Source: Hydrangea macrophylla
Lineage: Eukaryota; Streptophyta; Magnoliopsida; Cornales; Hydrangeaceae
NCBI GenBank assembly: GCA_033977485.1
Contig: CM066992.1
Coordinates: 101,754,140-101,818,139 of the forward strand
Direction: 5' to 3'
DNA length: 64,000 bases
Positions 22,862 through 34,164 of the stretch are shown here, piece after piece. How positions within the stretch are numbered: position 1 is the first letter of the stretch; the number at the start of each line of letters is the position of its first letter. The notes beneath the pieces are model-generated. The model searched no databases. It saw only the letters and a program-made list of their open reading frames with translations, and was not told the origin of the DNA. The translations under genes were made by a program, and so were the position numbers.

Positions 22862-24721
22862 TGTCACACCCCAGCCCGCCCCCGCGGGCTAGGACACGCG
22901 TAACAAGCCAGCAAACCAAATAATCATTTTTAACGTTCCAAAAATAACATTTTATAACTGAAATACCAGGGGTAAAATAGCTTTTTATCAAACAAAATAA
23001 TAAAAGAAATAAAATAAAGTTTTAAAATTATCGAATGGTACTTGGACATAGTTCCCTCTATTACAGCACCATTCCCTCCTGTTAAACAAGAATTTAAAAC
23101 ACCAAATATCACCAAAACACTTGAAAATACTTTCAAAACTTCAATCCACAATTTATATTACAAGGATTAAATATAAATACTAAAACATAAACTTATCTTC
23201 AAAAAAAAGAATCCAAACACTAGGAATATAACTAGTCATCTAAACTCATTAACATATGAACATATTAAACATTAACCCTTAATCTCGAGCTATCCCAGAA
23301 CCCCCACACTTCAGCGCTTCTCACTGTGATATTCGTCCGAACTTGCGTGGTCATTAGCCACAAAAATTGAATAAGATTTCGCTTAGTGAGTACGTGATAC
23401 TAATCATGCAATTGGAGTATTTAATGAATTATACCACCAATTATGCAATCACAATAATAAATGGTCGCAGGTGTGTCAAGTAATCAACCACCATCGTTCT
23501 GGACCCTTGATTCTGGGCCATTCTCACTTTTTCTGTCGCATATAGCGAAATCACACTCATTCATTTGTGACCGTAGTCGATTCGTTCATGTGGTCGTCAC
23601 TACTATCCCATTTTCTCTGAGGATTTCAACATCTCTCTGTCTCTTATATATGAGCTAACTAATGGTGATTATCACTTGAGACCCTTTTGACCCAAATAAG
23701 CACCTAAGCAGCTCAACATGTCAACATGACAATTTCAACATTTTAGACATGTTAAATACAAACTAATCACATGCTTTTCTACTTAATCAATAATTAAATA
23801 TTTAAAAGCATTTAATAATAAATAAATAACATTAAATATCTAATTTTGAGATTAGGACACTCACCTCACGAATAAGTCCTAAATAAGCCTAGAAATCTCA
23901 ACTTCCTTCGCAAAACTAGCTCGATCTAGATATTCCCAATGATACTCCTATATATATATATATCATATATATGTATCACCCCTTAAAATGGGTCACGGAA
24001 AAACATTACCAAAATTGAAAAAGAAAGACATAGAAATAACTCTCTCACCTTCACGAATCCAAATATGGCTTCGATTCGCGAAATAGAGGTCGTACGGCAA
24101 AACTACGGCGACGATTGCAGCGACGTGAAACTTTTCTCTCGTCCTCGCCAACTCTCTGACTATAACTCTTGTTTAGATTCTTTTCTTTTCTTTTCTTTTT
24201 TTATTATTAACCTAGCCGACTAACATATCTTAAGGATATGTCATAATTTTGTCGTATTTCTATTTACACCCCCATATGTTTCTAAAGTCCTATTATAAAA
24301 CCCCCTAAACTTTATATTAACAACCAAATATCTAAGCGGGTATGTGTCTATGTCACGTATGGTCCCAAAAGTGGTCCCAAATATTTTATAAAGTTGCTAA
24401 TTAACCTACTAGTTATGAATCCAATTCCTATCCGCTCTCACATAGGTACCCAAACTGGTACCATTAAAAGCTACAACTAACAATAAAATATTAAAAACAA
24501 TTTAACAAATATTCATTTAATCACATAAATGCAACTAAATGCAATTTATCCAATCTGGACCTCCCGTGGATCCCACGTCATATCTATCAAACTGTGCCCT
24601 TTATCAAGCACTTATCACATTGGGGTAACTAGAACTTACCCAAATATCACATGCAATTAATTATATTAATTAATGCATGAAAAATAAATATAACTTCCAT
24701 TTTCTGGGTACGGGTATTACA
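22862..24721 (-). repeat. 5' LTR of the outer chromovirus
   Basis: About 1860 bp, colinear with 2750-4606 and TG...CA ended. On the minus strand it carries ATTCGTGAAGGTGAGAG near 24040-24056, comparable with the splice-donor-like motif of the inner LTR. Confidence 0.93.
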
Positions 24722-24894
24722 CATAAACTTAGTGAAAATTAGGCGTGCACATCTGCAGTAGTGTAGATTGCACAATCAGAAACATTAGCTAAACTTAGTA
24801 GAATCTAAACTTAATGTTCGACTAAGTTCAACTAAAGTATAACACATACCGAAAAACACTGAGCCGCAAAAAAGAAAATGGCATACAGTTGGCC

Positions 24895-24995
24895 GTTGGT
24901 GAACTAGGCGGCATGCAGTGAGCAGCGTGGGAGTTAGGCGGCACATACTAAGTCGCACGGTTCACTGTGTGCCGCCTAGTTCCCCCACGACCAAC
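24895..24995. repeat. Inverted repeat built on GGCGGCACACAGT
   Basis: GAACTAGGCGGCATGCAGTG and AGGCGGCACATAC on the left face GTGTGCCGCCTAGTTC and GTGTGCCG on the right, giving a potential cruciform. The position near the Harbinger end fits a subterminal repeat. Confidence 0.65.
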
Positions 24996-25284
24996 TGTGT
25001 GCCGTTTGTTATAATTGTGACCTTATGGCTTACCTTTTGCCTTATGTCTCCAATGACTTTATTTTTCAACAGAATTTTAAATTTGTAACGGCACAATGCT
25101 AACGGTCATAATTTGAAACACATATACATGCAATTCAACTGAAGACACGTTGAAAAAAAAACTGAAGGTTCAAAATGTAAATTTGCAAGGATTAGAAAAC
25201 CATTCTTTTGCAATTGAAGTGCAATGGCAGGAAGGAGTAGAACACCAAATATGAAACTTTTGAAGATGACATATTATGTTATGC

Positions 25285-26056
25285 ATATGTTAAGGCCAGC
25301 ACAAATGCAGTCGTCGGCAACAGTCAACTCGGCGCAAAGTTTTGGAGCACAATAAAAAAATGAGTACAACAACCATACAGATATTGTCATTCGACGTCAA
25401 GACGGTAGTCTTCAAACACGTTTTTCAACAATGCAGGAGCTGTGATGATATATGCATCAAAACAGCCCACTGTTACGGCTTAAGTCATCATGGGAGTGGC
25501 ACGAATGAACTTGATTGGGTAAATTGATTAGTTTCATGATAATAATAAGTCATTGATCACTTTATTTAAATACATGTACTAAAGTGTAAACATGTATGCG
25601 CACGTAAATCGTGTTCGACTAGAGTACAAGACAACATAGAGCAAACCTTTTACGTTCGACAGCTGTTACCAAATATTGAAGGTTCTACCCAAATATGACA
25701 CTTTTACTACTAGGATCAACACACATCGATTTGGATCTGATGGCAATGAAACATCATCGCCTGGTACTCCAACCACTCCTTTTGGAAGCACAATCCTCAA
25801 TGATAATTCACCGATTGACATCGGATCACTAGTGGAAAGGCCAGTAGGTCGCAAGGCCGAAAAGCTACGTTACAATAGAAAGTAGGGCTAGTAGTGTTGT
25901 TGCGAACGCTGCTGTAGTTGAAAGAGTTGTAAAATTTTCCACAAAATATGCTAAAAATGTAGAAGAATGCATTTTGAACACACAAATGGAAGAGTTGATC
26001 AAATTAAGGAAGGACGAGGTGGACATTAGAGAGAGAGAGTTCGAAAGCAAGTTGTG
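25285..26056 (+). pseudogene. PIF/Harbinger ORF1 remnant (Myb/SANT-like, NAM-associated C-terminal type)
   Basis: Pieces in shifting frames match the architecture of this family. VVGNSQLGAKFWSTIKK resembles the GxDQxGxxFWxxI entry, and EYNNHTDIVIRRQDGSLQTR comes next. DDICIKTAHCYGLSHHGSG precedes a Asn-Glu-Leu-Asp turn. SSPGTPTTPFGS leads to SLVERPVGRKAEKLR (25840-25885). The final charged helix is MEELIKLRKDEVDIREREFE. Stops and frameshifts occur near 25362, 25880 and elsewhere; an intron may lie at 25530-25660. In intact elements ORF1 is a DNA-binding partner of the transposase. This copy cannot encode it. Confidence 0.7.
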
Positions 26057-26306
26057 AAAATAATAAGATGCAATAATGTCTACTAATATAAGCAACATAT
26101 CATACAACCAACAACAATACTACAAAATGTGATATGATGAGATTTTGTAGAGGAGGCAAAGTCAAACATGCAATCCTGACTCTTCTTCTGCCCCCACTTA
26201 ATTTTTATTTTCAATGCATTATAGTTTAAATTTAGACTTCTAGTATTATAATGTGTGTAAAATGTTCAAATGATTTACACTGTTTTTCATTCAAAGTCCA
26301 TCTCAG

Positions 26307-26482
26307 TCATGCTTGTTGCACGTACAATGCCCAAGTGTGTTCAATTAGATCATCGCGTAGTTGTTGGTATTTTTGTGCATCGTGCATTTTTGCCTGTTGT
26401 ACCAAGCATGCATAGAATGCTTCCTCTTCATCCTTATGAATTTCTAGAGTTGGTTCACTATTGTCATATTTTGCATGCCAGT
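26307..26482 (-). pseudogene. PIF/Harbinger transposase C-terminal fragment
   Basis: The minus-strand frame reads EIHKDEEEAFYACLVQQAKM and QQLRDDLIEHTWALYVQQA before its stop. The LRxDLIEHxW ending is characteristic of plant HARBI1-type transposases. The catalytic part is missing because LTR-like sequence begins at 26483. Orientation is convergent with ORF1. Confidence 0.65.
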
Positions 26483-27232
26483 TGTAGACACCCCAATTTG
26501 ATTTGCAAAAAAGAAAAAAAAAAAGAAGAAGAAGAAGAAATAGTTGTTGCAGGAGAGCCACAGGGGATGCAAATTGAGAAAGGAAGAGTTGGAGTTCTAA
26601 TCGGAATATCCGGAGGTCAAATTAAATGTCAAATCAAGTTGTCGTTAATTTGAATACCCACCAGCATGGTTTCAAAAGCATGTCGGATCAGCTGTAGACA
26701 CCCGATTTTTGCCCACCTACAAAGAGGCGGACAGATAATGTGCATCAAGTCCGACGGGTGTGAAGAGCTCATAAATGCAAGGTCCATAGACTTCGAATCG
26801 TCAAAATCGAACCACGGGCGAAGAAATACTCATTGTTTAAAGTTCGGACGAATCTGCTATTTGCCAGAGAGGGATCAGGTTTTTTTTTTTTAGCTTTTCG
26901 AGTGTCGGAACAAGCATTTTTCATGACTGAGTGGAAGTGCGTGACATTACCGAGGACCCCCGAAATCGAACACCGGATCTGAAAAAAGTACTTTATCAGG
27001 TATGGGAATTAAATGGGAAAATTTCGTTTCATCACCAGAAAACTTCCTAAAATTTCATCTCAATCCAATCATAGGGACCTTGTATCAAGCCTCCCTATAT
27101 ATATATATATATATATATATTTCTATAATATGGGGGTATTTTGGTCCTCAAAATACGTAAGGGACTAAATCTAAAGTTTGGTTATACTAATTAGCAATTT
27201 CTAAAAAGGTGTGTATAATGAACTATATATTA
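26483..27232 (+). mobile_element. LTR-like fragments starting TGTAGACACCC (two starts)
   Basis: TGTAGACACCC occurs at 26483 and again at 26693, both followed by a T-rich phrase ending TTTGC or TTTTTGCCC. This start is common among large plant gypsy LTRs. A (TA)n run at 27099-27120 lies downstream. No closing CA end or duplication was identified, so boundaries and class are uncertain. Confidence 0.35.
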
Positions 27233-27445
27233 AAGCTTAGTTTGGCCCCACGTGACTTTTTAAAAGTAGCTTATGAAATTTATTATTAAGTTGTTTGATA
27301 ATTTTGTACAAGTGATACATTACTCTTCAAAAAAATCATGAAACCAAAAAGCAAAGTTGAGTCTAGAGCTTTTAAAAGCTCTTCCCCAGAAAAGCCCTAA
27401 GTTCAATTTTTGCAAAGCTCATAAACTAGTTATTAAATAAATTAA
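27233..27445 (-). mobile_element. Repeat fragment related to 42843-42980 and 43310-43445
   Basis: GCTTAGTTTGGCCCC starts it. Its 3' part read in reverse (AACTAGTTTATGAGCTTTGC, then TTAGGGCTTTT, then TTTAAAAGCTCTA) matches the two direct repeats inside the MULE at 41811-43913. Non-coding. Confidence 0.55.
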
Positions 27446-27641
27446 GGATAACTCTTTAGACATATAAGAATCTCACATAAATAAAATACATAAATTTTAT
27501 GTGATTATCTCTCTTCTTTATTGACCCCACAGACACGATGAACTATACAGTATTAATAGACCTAATGAATAAAGACATAAACACATTATAATTTATATAT
27601 TTTATTTATATTAAAATTCTTATATGTCCTAAGAGTTATCA
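27446..27641. mobile_element. AT-rich MITE with 25-bp terminal inverted repeats
   Basis: GGATAACTCTTTAGACATAT at the left is the near inverse of ATATGTCCTAAGAGTTATC at the right, and the arms extend inward with ATAAATAAAATA-type sequence. No clear target duplication. Confidence 0.75.
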
Positions 27642-27708
27642 TAAATTAATATAAAATTATGCTGTAAAAAATTGGGGAAGCACCAAAATACGGGCGGCTA
27701 AACTATAA

Positions 27709-28077
27709 GGCCATCTCCAAGGGAGGAGCCATCACCCTAGCCAAAACCTTCAACTACCAAAATGCTTAACCAAAACCTCAAATTTGGTCTCCAATGCAAA
27801 GAGCCATCACATGAGCCAAAATGCCTAGGATGATGGAGGTGAGCTAAAAAAATGGCGCCAATGATCATGGTGGTTGGCCTATGTGTTTCAATTTGATTGG
27901 GTTTGGGATGTGGGCCAAGTCATTGATTGAATGAAAAAATGGCAAAACAAATAAATGACTAGTCATTTGGCTATTGTGGTTGGAGTGGCTTCCATATATT
28001 GGCTAGGCATTTTCCTATTCAACTAGCCAAATTGATATTTTGCCTAGCCCATTTGCCTAATCCAATTGGAGTTGCTC
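27709..28077. mobile_element. Tourist-like (PIF/Harbinger) MITE, 369 bp
   Basis: Flanked by TAA (27706-27708 and 28078-28080). The ends GGCCATCTCCAA and TTGGAGTTGCTC are imperfect inverted repeats with 9 of 12 matches. It repeats short phrases about AGCCAAAATGCCTAG. It ends about 120 bp before the TRAP-alpha start codon, so it probably lies in the promoter. Confidence 0.8.
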
Positions 28078-28173
28078 TAAGCCCAAGCATTCCCTAGTTT
28101 ATATTCATCACATCCACACTTCGCTAAAAAAGAAAAACGAGCGAAACAAACAGCATTACGCCAATCTCACCTG

Positions 28174-28194
28174 CTCTCTCTCTCTCTCTCTCTC
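28174..28194 (+). promoter_or_regulatory. CT-rich run in the TRAP-alpha 5' leader
   Basis: CT dinucleotides end 5 bases before the ATG. Pyrimidine-rich leaders are common in plant housekeeping genes. No TATA box is obvious upstream; the MITE occupies that place. Confidence 0.6.
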
Positions 28195-28199
28195 CACAA

Positions 28200-31119
28200 A
28201 TGACGCCTAGGGTTTTCTTCGTTCTCTCACTGCTCCTCTTCTCCTCTTCCTTCCTCCAAGGTACGCATCTCAGATCTAGATTCATTTATACCCTTTTTGT
28301 ATGTGTTTGGCATGGTTTACAAATAGATGAATTTTTGTTTTGCATTTTTTGAAGTTGACTCTATGTTCCGATCCTGTCTGATCTATCGAAATTAGATCTA
28401 ATTAGATGTTTCTTAACCTTAATCTTAATCAAAAGAATGCTAAACATAGATTCTATAATTCTGAGTATCGTTTTTGATTTTTTTACTTGGTCGTGAAGTG
28501 TTATTTCTTTTGAATTGTACATCCACTCGTTTTCGGCATAACTGATATGGATTTTCTTCAGATTGGTCATAATTTGTTGCATGCATTATAATTTCTTATC
28601 AATACTACTTTCACAGATCAAGCATAAGAAGCCTGCTTCTTGTATCGATTGCTCGTTTTTGACTTGGCAGGCCGTTTTACCATCAAATTCCTGATGACAT
28701 TCATCATATTTCGTAGAATAGTTGGTTTCAATGATTTATTGATCAATGATCATTGACCTGATAGTTGCTAGGTGTCAATTGGCTTCACTATGTTTTTTCG
28801 GGCATAGTGCGAACTTTCTTTAATTAATTCTTATTTGACTTGATAGCTGCTTGGTCTCAATTAGATTTATGATATTTTCACATTTTTGGAGGTACACTAT
28901 ATTGTGTTTCTTTTATGCTATGTTGGGTGGGAGGAATGGAAAAGTTGAAATAAGGGAAGGGAGGAGGAGAAGGAGGAAGAGGTATCATGGGGAAGGATGT
29001 TTAATCCAACGACAATGAAGTCAAAAGAAAAAGAGGAAAGCCTCTTTCTCTTCTACTCCGTCCACTTCTGGATGGATGAGAAACAGTGGTCCGGAAGGTG
29101 CCTCTTCCCTCTTCCATTCTACCAAGCAAGGGGTTTTCTCCCCTTTTGTCTCCCCCTGTACCTTCATTCAATCCTTCCTTCGTAGCTCGTACCAACATAG
29201 CAACATAGAATTCGTCACTTGATATATATATACAGCACCCTTCTTAAGAGGGATCCTTCACTTTGTTAAAGTGAGGACTTCTGTTTACAACCGTTGGGTC
29301 CAGTTTGCATCAAGGGTATTGAAGTAATTTGAATGACTGAAAATTGGATCCAACGGTTGTAAAAGAAAACAAAGTGAGGGATCCCTCATAAGAAGGGTTC
29401 TGTGTATATATATATATATTTTTCGTTCTTGGTTATTTATTCTCTTTTACTTCACTTTTGTTTGACTTATTTGTTGCTTGTGTCTGTGTGATTGGTGCTA
29501 CTATCCTCAGAATAATACATCATTTCTTTGATTGCCCTTCTTTAACTTACTATTTGTCAAGTTTCAGACCACTTCATTTGCACTTGCTATGTCATTCGTT
29601 AATTATTGTGGTGTTTAATAGTTTCTAGATGTCAGTCGGATTCGGAAGTGCAATTTGCTGAAGCTGCTGAAGAAGAAGTTGGTGATCTTGGGATAATTGG
29701 TGAGGATGCCCAAGATTTTGGTGATGGGAGTTTTAGTCCAGCTGCGGGTGTGGAGACAATTTGTGTTTTCCCGAAAAATCCCTCAAGACGTGAGAATTTT
29801 ATCTGTGATATTAACGAAATCCCAAGTTTATGAGATACATATTATTGTTGTATACTTTTTGAGAAATTTGTCATCTAATTTGTTCTCTTTCTTTTTGCAG
29901 TGGTTGCTGCAGGTGAAGAGACCGAAATATTAGTTGGAATGAAAAACGAGGGTAATATTTGGTTTTTGATTATGTTATTTGTTTATTCTAATGCTGATGT
30001 ATTGAAGTTTGATCATAATTTCTGTGAAATCTTCATATTTTTTCTTATTTTGGGGATGTGTTAGTGTTTACAACTTATCTTTCATTAAGTTTTTGGTTTT
30101 TCACTGTTCTACCTAGCTTTTGTGTTTACTGTTTTGAGTACCTAAAGATGATCCCAGTTGCTATTTTTGGATTATGAAAAACAGGGGAATCAAGTTTGAA
30201 CGTCATCGCAGTTAAGGCCAGTCTTCATCTTCCTTTCAATCAGATGCTGGTTCAAAATCTCTCTGCAATGGTAATTGTTCGTTTTCTTAGCATGCTTCTG
30301 TATAACATATTTGATCTTTAAGTAGCAGCTTTATGCCCCACAACGTCGACGAAGCCAAGCTTTTTTTCGTATTTGAAAGTCTCCATGTTCAGTTGTGGTT
30401 AAAGGGTGTCGAAAAATTCCAATAGCATTTGGTTGAGACTTGGTGGGTTGGTTGTAGAACGTTCCTAACTTTATGTGAATTTGAGCAAGAATGTGTGCCC
30501 ATTCTTCTTGAGAAACTGTCTTAAAGCCATATGATTGGATGTGGTAAACGAGTTATCCTTTGTGTTTCCAACAAATTGTATGATACCAATGGTATACAGG
30601 GTGAATCATAAATTTGTCTGACTTCCTGAAATAAATACCCGATAGTCCTTCCATGTGGTGACTAACTGACCATGTTAATGTAGACAAGGATCATAATATA
30701 ATTTTACCTACTAATCTGCACCAAAGTACCAAAAGCACAAATTTGTCCACCATAATGTGGTACAAATTACTGCACCAAAAAGTGGGTGCATTCTCTGAAA
30801 TTTTTTTTTAAGCATCATCAGACTCATCACCTAGAAAGTTGTTATTACTCTTGTTTAGTTTTGTTTTATTTACTCCTCTTTACTAGTCTGGTGCACAACG
30901 AGGGTCATATTCCAGGCATTTGTGTATATATGAATGTGGGAATGGAGAATGTATAGATAAAGTAATGATAGGCCTAATACAATTATGGGATTTTTGTTTT
31001 GATGCTTGGCTGCAATTTTTACAACAAAAAGTTTCCTAACTTTTGGTATGAAAAATGTTTCCAAGATAGAGCTTAAATTGGTGGCGCGTGAGTGATGTTG
31101 TTGACTGGATACTATGAAA

Positions 31120-31171
<52 letters not shown>

Positions 31172-33969
31172 GTTTTAGGATTTTCAAGCCTCATCATGGT
31201 CGGAATGAGTTTACGCCATCATCTGCTTTTTGTAACTTTTAGACTGAATATCCCCACGTAGTCTGCTCTTTTTATAGCATAATCAAGCCCAAACAATTTT
31301 ATTTCACATACATAATGAACTCTGAATATTCAATATTCTCTAGTTACGGATTCAGTAGATGTGTTCAACGCATTCAACTCTAGTGGAAGGGGAAATTTGT
31401 AAAGAAAATGATTTTTTTTTTCTGGGTTTGTCGATCCGAAAATGGTAGGAGGGAGGAGTTGCTAAGGTGAAAAACCTATGGTAATGCAAGCCCTCACTAG
31501 CGCTCAGTTGGAGCCAAGGCAGAGGGAAGCCGTAGGATAGTGTAGAGAAAATTATTGTGGTTAAGAGGCCTTTTCCGTTTCCATTCCTAAAATCTTTGTG
31601 AATTAGGAGACGACTCCTTAGCAAAAAATCCAAGTGTAAATATTGAACTTCAACCTTACAAGTTGAAGTTACAGCAGTTATAAGATCCTGACTTTCTGAA
31701 CAACTACTAATTACAACATAAGAATAATCCTTGGTAAGAATACCTATTTATTGAAAGTGAATAAGAAGGGGAAAAAAGAAAAAGAAAGACGAGACTTGTA
31801 ATGGAACCCAAGACACCATAATTTGCTAGGTTAGTTAATTAGTTGCTCTATATTATGGACTCGCATCAGCAAGAAGAATGAGTGGGTAGAGAGCCGGGAT
31901 GGTTACTCACTCTGTATCCTTTTTTAGAATTTTTTTTTTGATAAAATAGTTATAAATTTGTCCTTTTGCCTCCTTGCTTATTATATTAGTATAGACACAA
32001 GTTCATGCAAGTAGTTTTATAGTCCATTCGCACAAACTTAGTAATTGGAATGTAGAGGTCTTGTCTTGATTCTTGCATATCATGCAAATTTCGTAATTTT
32101 ACATGTGCCCTAATACTATTCAAGCTTGGCATAATATGTATATTTACACATAAGCAGGAATTATCTTAAGAGTTGCACTTTCAGAAGTGCTGGGAAATTG
32201 GCCTCCTCTGCCAGTTGTCCTTTATAGTTTATACTTGAATAGATGCATGAATTGTCCCTTGTATTTCAGTAATGATATAAATGCCTTTAAAGTTTGTCCT
32301 CCAACTTCATTACACCATGTTATTATTCTTGGCTTGGCAACTTCTTACTTGTGTTTATGCTTGCATGTTCCAGACTTTTAACAATGCATCGATTCCGCCT
32401 TCAGCTCAGGCCAGTTTTCCATACATATTTGCTGTCAGCAAATTTTTGCAGGTACGTTAATTGTTGTGGAAGTTCATGCATGCCATATTAATTTTCTCGG
32501 AATAACCAGTATATTATTTTTGGTGCTCCTTTTGAATTCCCACAAATCTTTTGATTGAGCTTATTTGTTTACTGTAATTCTCATTATTCCAGGCTGGCAC
32601 CTTTGATCTTGTGGGCACCGTTGTATATGAGATAGATCAGAACCCATACCAAAGTACCTTCTACAATGGTACAATTGAAGTTTTCGAGGCTGGTGGCTTC
32701 TTGAGTGTTGAGTCTGTTTTCCTGTTCTTCCTTGGAGTCTCCCTTCTTGTCCTTCTTGGTTTGTGGATTCGTAGTCAAATCCAGAATCTCTCCAAGGTAC
32801 TTGGATGCCTCCTTGCTTATGCTTTATTTTTAAATAACATAACACATACAAGTTGTTACTTGTTAGTTGCGTACTTTTGATTTCAATTATTGTTTGTATT
32901 AATATCGGCAATCTATCACTCTCTAGGTCTCTTAACTATTGTTGTTATAAAAGACATCTCCTTTATTTTTGGCATTGACACTTGAGGGAAAATATATCTT
33001 GGAGGAAAAACATTAAGGTGATTAACCGGAGTGAGTTTGTCAAACCTTCTTTCTTGAATCTTAATTAGTATTTTATTCAAGGTAGGGAGCATTTGGGCAG
33101 AAAAGAACCCTTTGTATCAGTCCCATGCATGCGAAGCTTTGTTTACAAGTTACATTCCTCACCCTCCCACCCCCAAAAGTCTGTATGTCTGCAAGTGAAT
33201 TCCACCAAAATTAACCTGCCCCCCCAACCCCCCCCCCCCCCCAAGCAGAAAAAAATGAACTCCACCAAAATTAACCTGCACATTCTTATTCCCCCAGAAA
33301 AAAGGTGAACTCCACCAAACTTAACCTGCACATTCTTATCCTCCTATTGACCTAGGAGCTTTCACGAGTTTTGCATCTCATATATTTCTCTTTGCTCCTT
33401 TTTTCGGGGTGATTTTCCTTCCTACTACTGAATCATGTAGCTTCTTTTGCATATTTTTAATTCCTGGGAATGGTTAGTATATGTGGGATAAAGAGACTGA
33501 TTCGAAATTTTGGTTCTGTATGTGATCTGTCTATGACTGTTTTTTGGAGTTGGTTTAGTTTTTGTCGTCCTTGAAACAACTGCATTGACCCATTTCCTGT
33601 TTGTATGTGTATATTCTATTGCTCAGAAAACAAAGAGGGCTCCCAAGGTGGAAGTTGGAACTGGGACTACTGATGCCTCCATGGATGAATGGCTACAGGT
33701 AGCTAGCTACTCCTTTTGTTATTTCGCTCAAAATTTCTCACTAGTGTTTTATCGTCTTGTCTCACCTCATTTACTCTTTATATTATTCAGTTTGGTTTGG
33801 TTGCGGTATACTTCGGGGAAAAGATTTTTCAATAAAATATTGGGTCTCTAATATTCTAAAGTTAATAGTTGGATAGATCTTCTACCTTTTCTTTTGGGTC
33901 AGATAGATCTTCCCCTTGATGTTAGTTATTACCGAGAATTTTGGATGAATTGTTACTGATTGACATCAA

Positions 33970-34007
<38 letters not shown>

Positions 34008-34058
34008 GGAACTGCTTATACTCAGTCACTGTCCAGCAAATCAAAGAAGAAGAAGTAG
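28200..34058 (+). CDS. SSR1: Translocon-associated protein subunit alpha (TRAP-alpha / SSR-alpha)
   Basis: Eight exons: 28200-28260, 29622-29789, 29901-29951, 30185-30270, 32374-32451, 32593-32796, 33627-33698, 34008-34058. They join in frame to 771 nt (256 aa), with GT-AG introns throughout. Features: a signal peptide (MTPRVFFVLSLLLFSSSFLQ, residues 1-20, cleavage just after), an acidic luminal segment (residues 30-50), the core phrase GVETICVFPKN, three N-glycosylation sequons (NLS, NAS, NGT), one membrane span (SVFLFFLGVSLLVLLGLWI, about 189-207) and a basic cytosolic tail ending KSKKKK. Length matches plant TRAP-alpha (about 258 aa). The protein sits in the ER membrane beside the Sec61 translocon and assists translocation. 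I chose the exon 2 acceptor at 29620-29621 because only it gives the conserved VSRCQSD junction. No defect seen. Confidence 0.95.
29232..29403. mobile_element. 172-bp hairpin MITE in TRAP-alpha intron 1
   Basis: Terminal inverted repeats of about 60 bp: ACAGCACCCTTCTTAAGAGG on the left against GAAGGGTTCTGT on the right, continuing through GGATCC, CTCACTTTGTT and ACAACCGTTGG. Flanked by (TA)n on both sides, so the duplication is TA or a longer TA run. Family not identified. Confidence 0.85.
31123..31168. repeat. (TC)n microsatellite, TRAP-alpha intron 4
   Basis: About 23 uninterrupted TC units. Confidence 0.97.
33190..33335. repeat. Three-copy tandem repeat with a C-run, TRAP-alpha intron 6
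   Basis: The phrase GAAYTCCACCAAAATTAACC recurs three times; the last two copies share CTGCACATTCTTAT. A run of 15 or so C bases separates the first two. Confidence 0.85.
33973..34005. repeat. (CT)n microsatellite next to the exon 8 acceptor
   Basis: The CT run extends directly into the CAG acceptor of TRAP-alpha exon 8 and thus forms its polypyrimidine tract. Confidence 0.95.
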
Positions 34059-34164
34059 ATCGGTGTTCTAACTCAGTGTAGCTGCACGAAGTACTTCAAT
34101 GAGGAGGGTAGGTTCTTGTAACTCAAATTAGGCATTTCGGGATTTCAAGAAAGCCCAAAAGTGT

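Larger units (their letters stand above)
2750..24721 (-). mobile_element. Outer Ty3/gypsy chromovirus (Tekay/Del-like), interrupted by three insertions
   Basis: Two related LTRs of about 1.86 kb (2750-4606 and 22862-24721) are flanked by a perfect 5-bp duplication, CATAA at 2745-2749 and 24722-24726. On the minus strand the order is LTR, primer-binding site, gag, protease, RT, RNase H, integrase with chromodomain-type tail, polypurine tract, LTR. Coding DNA is split by insertions at 5673-7137, 8844-10631 and 10995-21250. Removing them leaves about 8.4 kb. All genes carry stops or frameshifts, so this is a dead copy. By eye the LTRs differ at roughly 3-4% of positions, more than those of the inner copy. 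Clade assignment rests on gene order and the integrase tail and is moderately sure. Confidence 0.93.
24727..26482 (+). mobile_element. Decayed PIF/Harbinger transposon (remainder)
   Basis: Continues the element begun at 2718. It holds a subterminal inverted repeat (24895-24995), remains of ORF1 (25285-26056, +) and the C-terminal end of the transposase (26307-26482, -). ORFs are broken, and the right end with its TIR is missing, cut at 26483 by LTR-like DNA. Confidence 0.6.

Noticed and set aside
26270..26653. 127-codon plus-strand frame
   Set aside because: It is antisense to the Harbinger transposase tail (26307-26482), which has a clear family ending.
29629..29631. Alternative TRAP-alpha exon 2 acceptor after TTTCTAG at 29627-29628
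   Set aside because: It puts the exon out of frame; only the acceptor at 29620-29621 restores VSRCQSD and the rest of the protein.
29606..29833. Plus-strand frame read as a separate small protein
   Set aside because: It is exon 2 of TRAP-alpha read through into its introns.
30870..31187. 105-codon minus-strand frame with an Arg-Glu run
   Set aside because: It arises from the (TC)n run in TRAP-alpha intron 4.
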